Shown here: piece by piece, positions 1 through 7,796 of the stretch | How positions within the stretch are numbered: position 1 is the stretch's first letter | Layout of the letters: each line of letters begins with the position of its first letter | DNA from: Syntrophaceae bacterium UBA6252 | GTDB taxonomy: Bacteria > Desulfobacterota > Syntrophia > Syntrophales > UBA6807 | Assembly (NCBI GenBank): GCA_002441265.1 | Contig: DJVQ01000004.1 | Coordinates: 1-44,941, forward strand | Direction: 5' to 3' | DNA: 44,941 nucleotides | The notes under the pieces: generated by a model | The model's database searches: none | The model's input: only the letters and a program-made list of their open reading frames with translations | What the model was told of the DNA's origin: nothing | Program-made: the position numbers and the translations under genes

Positions 1-2
1 CC

Positions 3-1223
3 TACGGCCCCGACCTAACGGATTCCTCGTCCGTGGGCTGGCGGTCTTTGTCCTGGACGGCGGAGAACCGCCCGTCGGAGATCAAGTACAAGGACAAGAA
101 GACGGTGCCGTTGACGATCCGGTTCGAGTACGACGGGGAGGGACGCCGGACGGTGAAGACGGTGTCCGTGCCGACGCTGTCCACGGGAGGGAACATCAAC
201 CCGAAGGCGGTGTCCACGACGGTCTACGTGAACGACGCCTTCCAGGTGGCGAACGGGAAGCCGGTGGTCCATTTGTTCGCCGGGACGGTCCGGATCGCCG
301 AGGTCCGGAGCGGTTCTGTCCTGTACCACCACAAGGACCACCTGGGGAGCGCGACGGTGCTCACCGATAAAAACGGCAACAGGGTGGAAACGGCGGAGTA
401 CCTTCCCTTCGGGGAGCTTCGGGAATCGACGGGGTCGTGGACGACGGACTACAAGTTCACGGACCACGAGCTGGACACGGAGACGGGGCTCTACAACTTC
501 AACGCCTGCCTCTACGACCCGGCCGTCGGCCGGTTCATCAGCCCCGACCCCGCGGTGCCGGACCTCTCCAACTCGAAAAACCCCTGGAACTACGATCCCC
601 AGATGCTGAACCGCTACGCCTACTGCCGGAACAATCCGCTGATCTATGTCGATCCCACGGGGCTCTTCATGGCGGAGACAATGGCGGGAGACGACGAGGG
701 CCAGTACGGCGAAGGGCCGTCCGACGGCGGGTCGGGTAACGGACGGGACGCGGACGGAACGGCCGCCGGGCAAAGCGGCAGGAACGCATCGCCGAATGAT
801 CCCGGCGAGGATGAGGAAAGCGACACCCCCGGGAAGAGCCGGAAGGGCGACAAGGGAACGACGGTTGTCGGGTGGAGTGATTTGGGCATCGACAATCCTC
901 TGGATAACCCTCCGGGGCAAATGGTCAGGGACGAAGACGGGAAATATACCTATGTCAATCCCTCCGGTCCGAACCAAAATCTGGGAAAGATAAACTGGGG
1001 GAAAGTCGTGACGGGGACAACGATGTTCGCCGCTGGAGTGTATACAACGGTGTTGACATGCACTCTTTTTGGAATAGCAGCATACCAATTTTATCCACAG
1101 ATTATCCTTAGCTCAATCGAAGGATTCCACGCATCCTATCTCGGAGGAATATTCGCGAGACCCGGTTTATTTATGATGAATCAGGGGAGGAAAATTGTCC
1201 AAGAAGGATGGAGAGGGGAGTGA
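3..1223 (+). CDS. RHS repeat-associated core protein, C-terminal part (5' end outside window)
   Basis: The reading frame is open from the first bases, so this is the tail of a longer gene. The visible part starts in YD/RHS-repeat-like sequence, then shows the RHS core: KDHLGS, a Y-PFGE segment, DTETGLYNF, YDP-VGRFISPDP, LNRYAYCRNNPL and the terminating DPTG at about residue 219 of the visible part. RHS proteins form a shell around a C-terminal payload that is cleaved after the core; many are contact-dependent toxins. The roughly 185 residues after the core are the variable tip: a Gly/Asp-rich linker, a GKSRKGDKGT segment and a hydrophobic stretch (MFAAGVYTTVLTCTLFGIAA). I recognise no catalytic toxin motif; a membrane-acting tip is possible. 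GC content falls after about 950, as usual for exchanged tips. A decayed copy of part of this tip lies at 2202-2440. Confidence 0.9.
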   Translation, partial: YGPDLTDSSSVGWRSLSWTAENRPSEIKYKDKKTVPLTIRFEYDGEGRRTVKTVSVPTLSTGGNINPKAVSTTVYVNDAFQVANGKPVVHLFAGTVRIAEVRSGSVLYHHKDHLGSATVLTDKNGNRVETAEYLPFGELRESTGSWTTDYKFTDHELDTETGLYNFNACLYDPAVGRFISPDPAVPDLSNSKNPWNYDPQMLNRYAYCRNNPLIYVDPTGLFMAETMAGDDEGQYGEGPSDGGSGNGRDADGTAAGQSGRNASPNDPGEDEESDTPGKSRKGDKGTTVVGWSDLGIDNPLDNPPGQMVRDEDGKYTYVNPSGPNQNLGKINWGKVVTGTTMFAAGVYTTVLTCTLFGIAAYQFYPQIILSSIEGFHASYLGGIFARPGLFMMNQGRKIVQEGWRGE

Positions 1224-1256
1224 GTTCGGAAGATAATCGTTTCGGAGGGTGAATGC

Positions 1257-2174
1257 ATGAGTAAAGTAGTTGACATCATAGCGGCAGGCCTTCTGTTCTA
1301 TTTGATCCAGTCGAATTACGACTGTCTTCCCTATTGCTTCGGAGGATCGCTTGTCTTTGTGCCCATGTGCGCGGCTCTGATGCTTGCCTCGATGCACCTC
1401 AAGAGGTATCGGGCCGGGATCACCATGCTAATGATCCTGTGCCTCATCCTCCTGGGTATCAACAAGACTGCATACATGGAACTTTACAGGACGCATGAGG
1501 CATCAAAAATCTTCAACATTGTTTACATCCTCACCATCTTGCTTATTGCGTGGTCCTTTGAAACGGCCATGAGCGCTTTCAGGAAGCCGGGATCGAGGTC
1601 AAAGCCGAAGGATCTGGAACTGTTCAAGGCACAGTTTGTGATTATTGAAAGATTATACCTGATTACATGCACAGGAATACTGATGGTCCTGACCACTGGA
1701 TTCACATACGAGTTTCATCAATTTGAGGAGTACTACAAGGGCATATACGCCGAGATTCCGCTGTCGCTTGTTGTCCTTCTGCACATGGCCGTCATGTCGG
1801 TGATTGCCGCTGTGATTATCTCAAGAATCCCGAGAAATTATTATTTATACACTTTTTCGGGAATGGAAAGAAAACGGATACCGGACATCAGGAAATATTT
1901 CGCTCTATCTGTAATCGGCTTGTTCATCATCGGCTTCGGCCTGGAGATGATGCGGGGGGAATGGCTCCTGTGGGCGTCCACGATGCTTCTCTTTGTTTCC
2001 ATAATCGCCGCTCAGTGGAGAATATGGAAATACCTTCTCGATGAGGATTCGGACGAAATGAAGCCGGTAGAGATGCCGGAACCGATCAATCCATGGGCGT
2101 TCAGGATCAAATATATTTTTATAGCTCCCTTGCCGGTGATCGTTTACGGCCTCATTTTGATTGTCATCATTTGA
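1257..2174 (+). CDS. Polytopic membrane protein, candidate immunity partner of the RHS tip
   Basis: A 305-residue protein with about eight hydrophobic segments (for example near residues 5-20, 30-45, 52-68, 87-103, 136-152, 168-190, 220-232, 238-252 and a C-terminal helix), a basic loop around 108-120 and a charged loop near 265-280. I recognise no family. It starts 34 bases after the RHS stop, with GGAGG eight bases upstream of the ATG at 1257; an out-of-frame ATG lies at 1253. Its codons are clearly more AT-rich than those of surrounding genes, matching the RHS tip rather than the core. Position directly behind an RHS tip is where immunity genes sit, and a membrane immunity protein would fit a tip with a hydrophobic segment. 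This role is inferred from context only. Confidence 0.75.
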   Translation: MSKVVDIIAAGLLFYLIQSNYDCLPYCFGGSLVFVPMCAALMLASMHLKRYRAGITMLMILCLILLGINKTAYMELYRTHEASKIFNIVYILTILLIAWSFETAMSAFRKPGSRSKPKDLELFKAQFVIIERLYLITCTGILMVLTTGFTYEFHQFEEYYKGIYAEIPLSLVVLLHMAVMSVIAAVIISRIPRNYYLYTFSGMERKRIPDIRKYFALSVIGLFIIGFGLEMMRGEWLLWASTMLLFVSIIAAQWRIWKYLLDEDSDEMKPVEMPEPINPWAFRIKYIFIAPLPVIVYGLILIVII

Positions 2175-2201
2175 ATCCGGGATATTGGCTGAGCTGCGCA
2201 G

Positions 2202-2440
2202 TTCATCAGCCCTGACCCGGCGAGGACGAGGAAAGCGACACCCCCGGAAAGAGCCGGAAGGGCGACAAGGGAACGACGGCTGTCGGGTGGAGCGACTTGG
2301 GCATCGACAATCCCCTGGATAACCTTCCGGGGCAAATGGTCAGGGACAAGGATGGACACTGAATCCGTGTCAATCCCTCCTGCCCGCCTCGAAATTGGGG
2401 GAAAATCGTGACCGGGGGATTGATGTTTGCCGCCGGCCTT
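2202..2440 (+). pseudogene. Orphan RHS tip remnant (degenerate copy of 533-552 joined to 803-1040)
   Basis: Bases 2202-2220 copy the FISPDP coding segment of the RHS core at 533-552. The sequence then jumps straight into a copy of the tip from about 803 onward (the GEDEESDTPGKSRKGDKGT and GWSDLGIDNPLDN coding stretches), with scattered substitutions, loss of the TYVNPSG region's reading frame, and similarity fading after the MFAAG codons near 2440. The DPTG end of the core is deleted, so no functional product is expected. Such promoterless tip copies downstream of an intact rhs gene are known as displaced or orphan cassettes left by tip exchange. Confidence 0.8.
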
Positions 2441-2470
2441 CCTATTTTCTTGTATCACGCCCGGCACCGG

Positions 2471-2629
2471 TCAGTAAGTCGCCTTGCCTTCCTGGTAGAG
2501 CTTCCGGAGAAGTTCCCGGTCCACCCCTTCCGCAGGGATGAAGTGGTTCGGTTCCGCCCCGCAGTAAGGACAAGGGGAGGAAGGGTTCGTAATGATTTCT
2601 CCGCAGATGCCGCAAACGACGTCTTTCAT
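2471..2629 (-). CDS. Small zinc-ribbon / rubredoxin-like protein
   Basis: A 52-residue protein with two cysteine pairs, CGIC near the N-terminus and CPYC about a dozen residues later, followed by GAEPNHFIP and a short charged helix. The arrangement is that of a rubredoxin/rubrerythrin-type metal knuckle or a minimal zinc ribbon binding one Fe or Zn ion. The start at 2629 is chosen because GGAGA lies seven bases upstream; a longer frame to 2662 has no such site. It sits alone, facing the RHS remnant. A redox role (electron donor to a peroxidase or rubrerythrin partner) or a structural zinc site are both possible; nothing in the neighbourhood decides between them. Confidence 0.65.
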   Translation of the reverse strand: MKDVVCGICGEIITNPSSPCPYCGAEPNHFIPAEGVDRELLRKLYQEGKATY

Positions 2630-3017
2630 GGTTTTTCTCCCGTCCGTTCGTTCTCCGTTCATTGGTTACCACAGATCATCCTCGGGGAACAATTTTTCCT
2701 TGCGACAAAAACTCCTCAATATCGTTCATTTTATCTTGACGATCCCTTCCCGGGGTGTTATGGAAAAATGGCATCGTTCTACACGGACCTTTTTCCGGGA
2801 CCCTTCGGGGCTCCCTGAATTCAGGATATCCCGGGGCCGTCGCCGATTGAACGGTCCTTCCGAAGCAACAGGTACACCCGGTTATTGCAACACGGGGCGG
2901 GGCGCCGTCCGCCCGTGGCCGATATTGATGGAACCGTGACGGTTCGCCTGTCGTCATCAATTGTACCCTCGCCCGGACAGGCCGGGGGGCAGGTAATATA
3001 ACAGAAAGGAGATGAGC
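2630..3017. other. Intergenic region with no recognisable gene
   Basis: About 390 bases separate the divergent zinc-ribbon and desulforedoxin-like genes, so promoters for both must lie here. I see no confident sigma-70 or sigma-54 site and no convincing short gene. A short plus-strand coding-like string (PQIIL, codons near 2669) resembles PQIIL in the RHS tip at about 1097, which could mean the remnant once continued this far, but the similarity is too short to rely on. Confidence 0.4.
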
Positions 3018-3347
3018 ATGGCAAAGGCAAAGAAGGGTGACCTGTTCAGCTGCCAGGAATGCGGCCTCATTCTTGTGGTCGACGAAGCTTGTGGGTGCGC
3101 CGTGGGGGAAATCGTGTGCTGTGAAGTTCCCATGAAAAAAGGAAAACTGGCGGCCGGCAAGGCAAAGAAGAAAGCGGCGGCCCTGGCCGCGGCAAAGCCT
3201 GCGGTAAAACCTGCGGCGAAGCCCGCGGCGGCCGCGAAGAAGGGAAAAGCGAAGGCTCCCGCGGCACCGGCGCCGAAGAAGCCGGTGAAGGCGGCGGCGA
3301 AAGCGAAGAAAGCGGCTCCCAAGGCGGCGGCGAAAGCGAAGAAATAG
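3018..3347 (+). CDS. Desulforedoxin-type iron domain fused to a histone H1-like Lys/Ala-rich tail
   Basis: A 109-residue protein in two parts. Residues 8-40 form a desulforedoxin/desulfoferrodoxin N-terminal domain: C12-x2-C15, then C34-C35 followed by x-V-P-M, the four ligands of a rubredoxin-like Fe(Cys)4 site. Two extra cysteines (C25, C27) lie between the pairs. Residues 41-109 are almost only Lys, Ala and Pro in AAKAKK/AAKP-type repeats, like the C-terminal tail of histone H1 or bacterial H1-like proteins that bind DNA without sequence specificity. The start at 3018 is chosen over 3012 because AGGAG (3007-3011) abuts 3012 but is six bases from 3018. It is monocistronic, with a strong hairpin downstream at 3534. 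Binding nucleic acid through the tail and sensing redox through the iron site is an inference; a polycationic anchor is an alternative. Confidence 0.85.
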   Translation: MAKAKKGDLFSCQECGLILVVDEACGCAVGEIVCCEVPMKKGKLAAGKAKKKAAALAAAKPAVKPAAKPAAAAKKGKAKAPAAPAPKKPVKAAAKAKKAAPKAAAKAKK

Positions 3348-3359
3348 CGAACCCGTTCC

Positions 3360-3504
3360 ATTAGAAAAACGCTTTTTTCGAACGGCGAAGGAAAAGGCTC
3401 CGGAAGCGAGGCCCTCCATCCCGGGGACCGGGACGTACGGAACGTGCGTCGCGGGAACGGGGAAGGATGTGCGGCGGGGCGTGCGGACTTTTTGCGAAGC
3501 CGTC
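3360..3504 (-). repeat. Diverged copy of the 164-bp intergenic repeat (reverse orientation, distal end lost)
   Basis: Read on the minus strand from 3504, this matches the copies at 10451 and 17554: the terminal GACGGCTTCGcAAAAAGTCC, then a GCG-CGCAC-GTACG core, a CCGGGAT segment, GGAGcCTTTTCCTTcGCCGTTcGAAAAA. Agreement is only partial and the copy is shifted toward higher GC, suggesting an old insertion. The distal terminal repeat cannot be traced past about 3360. Confidence 0.6.
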
Positions 3505-3533
3505 GGAAAACAAGCTTTTTATCGATCGATTGC

Positions 3534-3580
3534 AAAGCCCCGATGCCCTTGGAAAAGGGCTGAGGGGCTTTATTTTTCCC
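3534..3580 (+). terminator. Intrinsic terminator, possibly bidirectional, between converging genes
   Basis: An outer stem AAAGCCCC (3534-3541) pairs with GGGGCTTT (3564-3571), and an inner GCCCTT pairs with AAGGGC around a short loop. ATTTTT follows on the plus strand, giving a classic terminator for the desulforedoxin-like gene. The converging RND pump gene has its TAA stop inside the hairpin's last base pairs, so the structure may serve both strands. Confidence 0.75.
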
Positions 3581-6500
3581 GGCGAATGACCGCGGCGGCG
3601 CGCTGGAGAAGGGTTTTCCCCCGTTCCCGGGGGCCCGGGGCGCCGTTCCGTTTCTCCAGAAGGGAGAGAAGGACCGGAACGACGTTGAGGGTCAGGAGGG
3701 TGGCGAAGCCAAGACCGAAGATGACGGCCACCGCCATGGGCCCCCACCATTGGGAAGACTCGCCCCCGATGCACAGGCACAGCTTCCGGAAATCGAAACT
3801 GACCCCCGTCGCCATGGGGAGGAGACCCAGAATGGTCGTGATCGCCGTGAGCATGACCGGCCGGAAGCGGGTCAGGCCCGCCTGCACCAGGGCCTCCTCG
3901 AGGGGGAGTCCCCGTTCCCGCAGTTGCCGGAAGTAGTCAATGAGGACGATGCTGTTGTTCACCACCACCCCGGCGAGACTGATCACCCCCACGCCGGTCA
4001 TGATGACCCCGAAGGCCGTTCCCGTGACGAGAAGCCCCGTGAACACCCCGATCAGGGAAAGGGAAACCGTCGCCAGGATGATGAGGGGCGTGGAAAAGGA
4101 ATCGAACTGGAGGGTGAGAACAAAAAAGATGAGGAAGAGGGCGGCCATGAAGGCCTTGCTCAGGAACGCCGACGCCTTTTCCTGCTCCTTCTGCTCTCCG
4201 GTGAACCGCAGTGTGTAATTTCTCGGCCAGTCGAAGCCCTTGAGCCGCGACGCGATGTCCCGGATCACGTCGTTGGCCAGCCGCCCCGAGGTATTCCCCG
4301 AAACCGTGACGACCCGTTTGTGGTCGAGGCGCATGATGGCCCCCACGCCGCTGTCGAACCGGACGCTGGCGACGGTGGTCAGCGGAATCGCCTCACCGCC
4401 GGGACCGGAAATCGTCAGGCGGCGGATGCTCTCGATGCTTCGCCGGTCCTGTTCGGGCAGGCGGGCGACGATGTCGTACTCCTCCTTCCCCTCCCGGAAC
4501 ACCCCCGCCTTCACGCCGTTGATGGCCGCCTTCACCGTGTAGGCGATGGTGAAGGTGTCGAGACCGAGGAGGGCCGCCTTCTCCTTGTCGATCTGAACGA
4601 CGATCTCCGGTTTCCCCCGGATGAAATTGTCCTTCAGGTCGACGAGGCCGGGAATGTCCTCGATCCTCTCCCGGACCCGTGCGGCCAGGTCCCCCAGAAC
4701 CAGGATGTCGTCCCCGGAAATCTCCATGTTGACGGGAGGCCCCGTGGGCGGGCCCTCCTCTTCCTGCTCCACCTGCACCTCGGCGCCGTGAATCCCCTCG
4801 AGAAGGCGCCGCCGTATTTCCGCCACAATGCCGGGAGACGGGCGGGAGCGGTCGGCGAAATCCTTGAAATCCAGGGCCACCCGGTTGATGTGGGTGCCCG
4901 TTCCTCCCTGGGAGAAGGGGTCCCCCCCGACGGAACCGACATTGGCAATGACGTACTGAATGTCGGGGTACTCCATGACCACCGTCTCCACCTGCCGGAC
5001 CAGGGCGTCCGAGGCGTCGAGGTTCGTCCCCTCCGGCGCCTTGAGGAACACGTAGGCCCTCCGGGGGTCCGTCTCGGGAAAGAATTCGACCCCCTTCCCC
5101 AGGAGGAAGAAACAGCCGCCGGACCCGAGAAGGAGAAGGAAGGCGGAAAGGACGACGACGGCCCGGTGCCGGAGGGACCACCGGAGGACGGCGAGGTAGA
5201 ATCTTTTCACGGGGGGGAGGCTTTCCCTGACGGCCGGAGAGGCCGGTTTCACCGACTGGTACCGGGCGGAAAGAACGGGGTTGATCACCAGGGCGACGAA
5301 CAGGGAGGAACTCAGGGAGAGGATCAGGGTGATGGGGAGGAACTTCATGAACTCGCCCATGATGCCCGGCCAGAACAGCATGGGGACGAATGCCGCCAGG
5401 GTCGTCACGGTGGACGTGATGACCGGCCACGCGACCTCGTTCGTCCCGTCCAAGGCCGCCCGCTCCCGGGGCTTTCCCTCCTGCATCTGGCGGTAGATGT
5501 TTTCCACGATGACGATGGCGTTGTCCACGAGCATCCCCAGCGCGAGGATCAGGGAGAAAAGGACCACCATGTTGAGGCTGACGTTCCCGAGAAGCAGGAA
5601 GAGAAAGGTCATGAGCATGGAATAGGGGATGGCCAGGGAGACGAACACGGCGGACCGGCCGCCGATGAAGAGAAAGATCACCGCGAGGACGAGGATGAGA
5701 CCGGAGAGGATGTTGTTTTCCAGGTCGTTGACCATGAGGTCCACATCCTTGGACATGTCCGACGTCAGATCGATTTTCAGCGACGGGGGAAGGAGGGGGC
5801 GCATGTCGGAGACGGCGGCCTTGACGCCCTTCGCCACGGCGATGATGTTTTCCCCGCTCCGCTTCTGCACCGCCAGCGTCACGCTCGGCTGTCCGTTGAT
5901 CCGGGTTCTCGTGATGGGGTCCTTGTAGAGGTCCCTGATCTCGGCGAGATCGCGGAGGTAGACGGGCTTTCCGTTCCTCACGAAGGCGACCAGGGAGAAA
6001 ATCTCGTCGGGGTGTTTGAAGTCCTCGGGAACGCGCACGAGATACTTCTTCGGGCCGATGTCCACGCTCCCGCCCGGCATGTTCACGTTCCCCCGTTCGA
6101 CGGCGGCGATGAGGGTCGAAAAGGGCACGTTGTAAGCGGCCACGCGGTCCAGGTCGAACTCCACGTGGATTTCCCGCTCCAGCCCGCCCGTGATGATCGT
6201 GTTCAGGACTCCCGGAACCCCGTCGATCCTGTCCTTGAGATCGTCGGCGAAGGACTTGAGACGGCGGAGGCTGAAAGGTCCCGAGAGGACGACCCGGATG
6301 ACGGGGATATCGGAGAAGTTCACCTCCTGGATCGTCGGATCGTCGGGGAGGTCCGAGGGGAGATCCGCCTCGGCCTGGTCGACCTTGTCCCGGACCTTCT
6401 GAAGGGCGTCGTCGATGTCCACCCCGGGCAGAAACTTGATGGCGATGGTGGAAAGGCCCTCCTCCGACGTGGAACGGATCTCCTCCACGTCGGCGATGCC

Positions 6501-6716
6501 CTTCAGTTTCCTCTCGATGGGCATGGTGATGAGCTTCTCCATGTCCGCCGGGGCGACGCCCTCGTACTCGGTGGTCACGAAAATATAGGGAATCGTGATG
6601 TCGGGAAAGGACTCCCGGGGAAGGGTCCGGTAGGCGTAAAGGCCCGAAAGAACCAGGATGACGAGAAGGGAAAGAACGGCGGCCCGGCGTTTCAGCGCGA
6701 TTTCATTGACGATCAT
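3570..6716 (-). CDS. RND-family efflux pump, inner-membrane permease subunit
   Basis: A 1048-residue AcrB-like permease that would export small molecules using the proton gradient, as a trimer in the inner membrane. It begins with a cytoplasmic segment and TM1 (about 10-30), then the periplasmic porter domain starting PRESFPDI. The membrane half continues with the TM4 motif GMLVDNAIVIVENI, where Asp-Asn replaces the Asp-Asp seen in many HAE1 pumps. A second porter domain and second membrane half follow, ending near LLSLLEKRNG. Full length is normal for the superfamily. Its ATG overlaps the stop of the upstream adaptor gene (ATGA), so the two are translationally coupled. No outer-membrane TolC-type gene is adjacent. 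The substrate cannot be told; drugs, lipids or glycolipids are all possible. Confidence 0.93.
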   Translation of the reverse strand: MIVNEIALKRRAAVLSLLVILVLSGLYAYRTLPRESFPDITIPYIFVTTEYEGVAPADMEKLITMPIERKLKGIADVEEIRSTSEEGLSTIAIKFLPGVDIDDALQKVRDKVDQAEADLPSDLPDDPTIQEVNFSDIPVIRVVLSGPFSLRRLKSFADDLKDRIDGVPGVLNTIITGGLEREIHVEFDLDRVAAYNVPFSTLIAAVERGNVNMPGGSVDIGPKKYLVRVPEDFKHPDEIFSLVAFVRNGKPVYLRDLAEIRDLYKDPITRTRINGQPSVTLAVQKRSGENIIAVAKGVKAAVSDMRPLLPPSLKIDLTSDMSKDVDLMVNDLENNILSGLILVLAVIFLFIGGRSAVFVSLAIPYSMLMTFLFLLLGNVSLNMVVLFSLILALGMLVDNAIVIVENIYRQMQEGKPRERAALDGTNEVAWPVITSTVTTLAAFVPMLFWPGIMGEFMKFLPITLILSLSSSLFVALVINPVLSARYQSVKPASPAVRESLPPVKRFYLAVLRWSLRHRAVVVLSAFLLLLGSGGCFFLLGKGVEFFPETDPRRAYVFLKAPEGTNLDASDALVRQVETVVMEYPDIQYVIANVGSVGGDPFSQGGTGTHINRVALDFKDFADRSRPSPGIVAEIRRRLLEGIHGAEVQVEQEEEGPPTGPPVNMEISGDDILVLGDLAARVRERIEDIPGLVDLKDNFIRGKPEIVVQIDKEKAALLGLDTFTIAYTVKAAINGVKAGVFREGKEEYDIVARLPEQDRRSIESIRRLTISGPGGEAIPLTTVASVRFDSGVGAIMRLDHKRVVTVSGNTSGRLANDVIRDIASRLKGFDWPRNYTLRFTGEQKEQEKASAFLSKAFMAALFLIFFVLTLQFDSFSTPLIILATVSLSLIGVFTGLLVTGTAFGVIMTGVGVISLAGVVVNNSIVLIDYFRQLRERGLPLEEALVQAGLTRFRPVMLTAITTILGLLPMATGVSFDFRKLCLCIGGESSQWWGPMAVAVIFGLGFATLLTLNVVPVLLSLLEKRNGAPGPRERGKTLLQRAAAVIRREK

Positions 6717-7792
6717 CGGACTTCCACGGGGATTCCGTCTTCCACGTTGTTCTGTCCCGTGACGATCACCCGTTCTCCAGGGGAGAGCCCCTTCACGATC
6801 TGGACCCGGTCCCTCTGAATGACGCCGATCTCGATGGACCGCGACCTGGCGACCCCGCCCTCCTCGACGAAGATGAGCCGCTCCCCCCCCTTGTCGACGA
6901 CCGCCGAGAGCGGCACCGTCAGGGCATCGGGAATCATGCGGCGGAGGAACGCCACCCGGGCGATCATCCCGGGGCGGATGTCCCTCCCCTGATTGAACAG
7001 GACGACCCGGACGGGGAAGGTCCGCGTGGCCCCGTCGGCCTTGAAGGGAACGAAATCGACGGTCCCGACGAAACTCCGGTCCGGAAGGGCGTCCACGGTG
7101 ACAAAGACTTCCCGCCCGACGGCCAGAAAGGAAACGTCTTTTTCGGGGACGTTCACGACAACCTTGATCTTGACCACGTTCACCACGTCCGCCACGGGGT
7201 TTCCCCGGTCCACGTACTCCCCTTCGTCCACGAAGAGCTTGTTGACGATGCCGGGGACGGGGGAACGGACGAACCCCCTCTCGTATTCCACCCGGGCCTG
7301 CCTCAGTGCGCTCAGGGCCATGGCCCGTTCCGTCGCGGTCCGGTCCAGCTCCTCCTTCGCCGCGACGCCCCGGTCGAAAAGACCCTTCCGCCGTTCGTAC
7401 TGGCGGTCGGCAAGATTGAAGGAAGCCTCGGCGCTTTCAAGGGCCGCTTTCAACGCGGCGACATTGATCTGGGCGATGAGTTCCTCCGCCTTCACCTCGT
7501 CGCCCTCCCTGGGGCCGATCCATTCGACAAGACCGTTCAGGTCCGACGCCAGCCGGACGTCGTTGTAGGCCTCCGTCTCGCCGGGCAGGACGAACACGTC
7601 CCGAAGGGGCGCCGGTTCGACGGGAAGGACGGAAACGGCCACGGCGGCCTTCCGGTTTTCCGGGGGAGGGGCGGGATCGTCGTTTCCCGCGCAGGCGACG
7701 CAGAGAAAAGGGGCAAGGGAGAGTAGCAGCAGGAGCGCCCCCCTCCGGATACAGCCCGGTTCCTTCCCGGGAAGGCTGGACTGGGGATTCAT
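6713..7792 (-). CDS. RND efflux periplasmic adaptor (membrane fusion protein)
   Basis: A 359-residue HlyD/AcrA-type adaptor linking the pump to an outer-membrane channel. An N-terminal hydrophobic segment (about residues 18-33) precedes CAGN at Cys34, a weak lipobox (V-A-C), so a lipoprotein anchor is likely but unproven. Then come a beta-barrel/lipoyl half (DVRLASDLNGLVEWIG), a helical hairpin rich in Ala, Glu and Arg (about 105-160), the second lipoyl half (FVRSPVPGIVNKLFVDEGEYV) and a C-terminal beta-barrel and membrane-proximal domain ending GLSPGERVIVTGQNNVEDG. The start at 7792 has AGGA close by; an ATG at 7810 overlapping truA is an alternative. Its stop overlaps the pump's start. Confidence 0.9.
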   Translation of the reverse strand: MNPQSSLPGKEPGCIRRGALLLLLSLAPFLCVACAGNDDPAPPPENRKAAVAVSVLPVEPAPLRDVFVLPGETEAYNDVRLASDLNGLVEWIGPREGDEVKAEELIAQINVAALKAALESAEASFNLADRQYERRKGLFDRGVAAKEELDRTATERAMALSALRQARVEYERGFVRSPVPGIVNKLFVDEGEYVDRGNPVADVVNVVKIKVVVNVPEKDVSFLAVGREVFVTVDALPDRSFVGTVDFVPFKADGATRTFPVRVVLFNQGRDIRPGMIARVAFLRRMIPDALTVPLSAVVDKGGERLIFVEEGGVARSRSIEIGVIQRDRVQIVKGLSPGERVIVTGQNNVEDGIPVEVR

Positions 7793-7796
7793 GTTC

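Noticed and set aside
3140..3345. Short tandem-looking GCGGCGAAAGCGAAGAAA-type repeats, possible CRISPR or VNTR
   Set aside because: They are in-frame codons for the Lys/Ala tail of the desulforedoxin fusion; no spacer/repeat regularity.
3750..6818. A 3-kb stop-free plus-strand frame antisense to the RND pump
   Set aside because: Composition is low-complexity charged sequence without motifs; the pump and adaptor fully explain the region.
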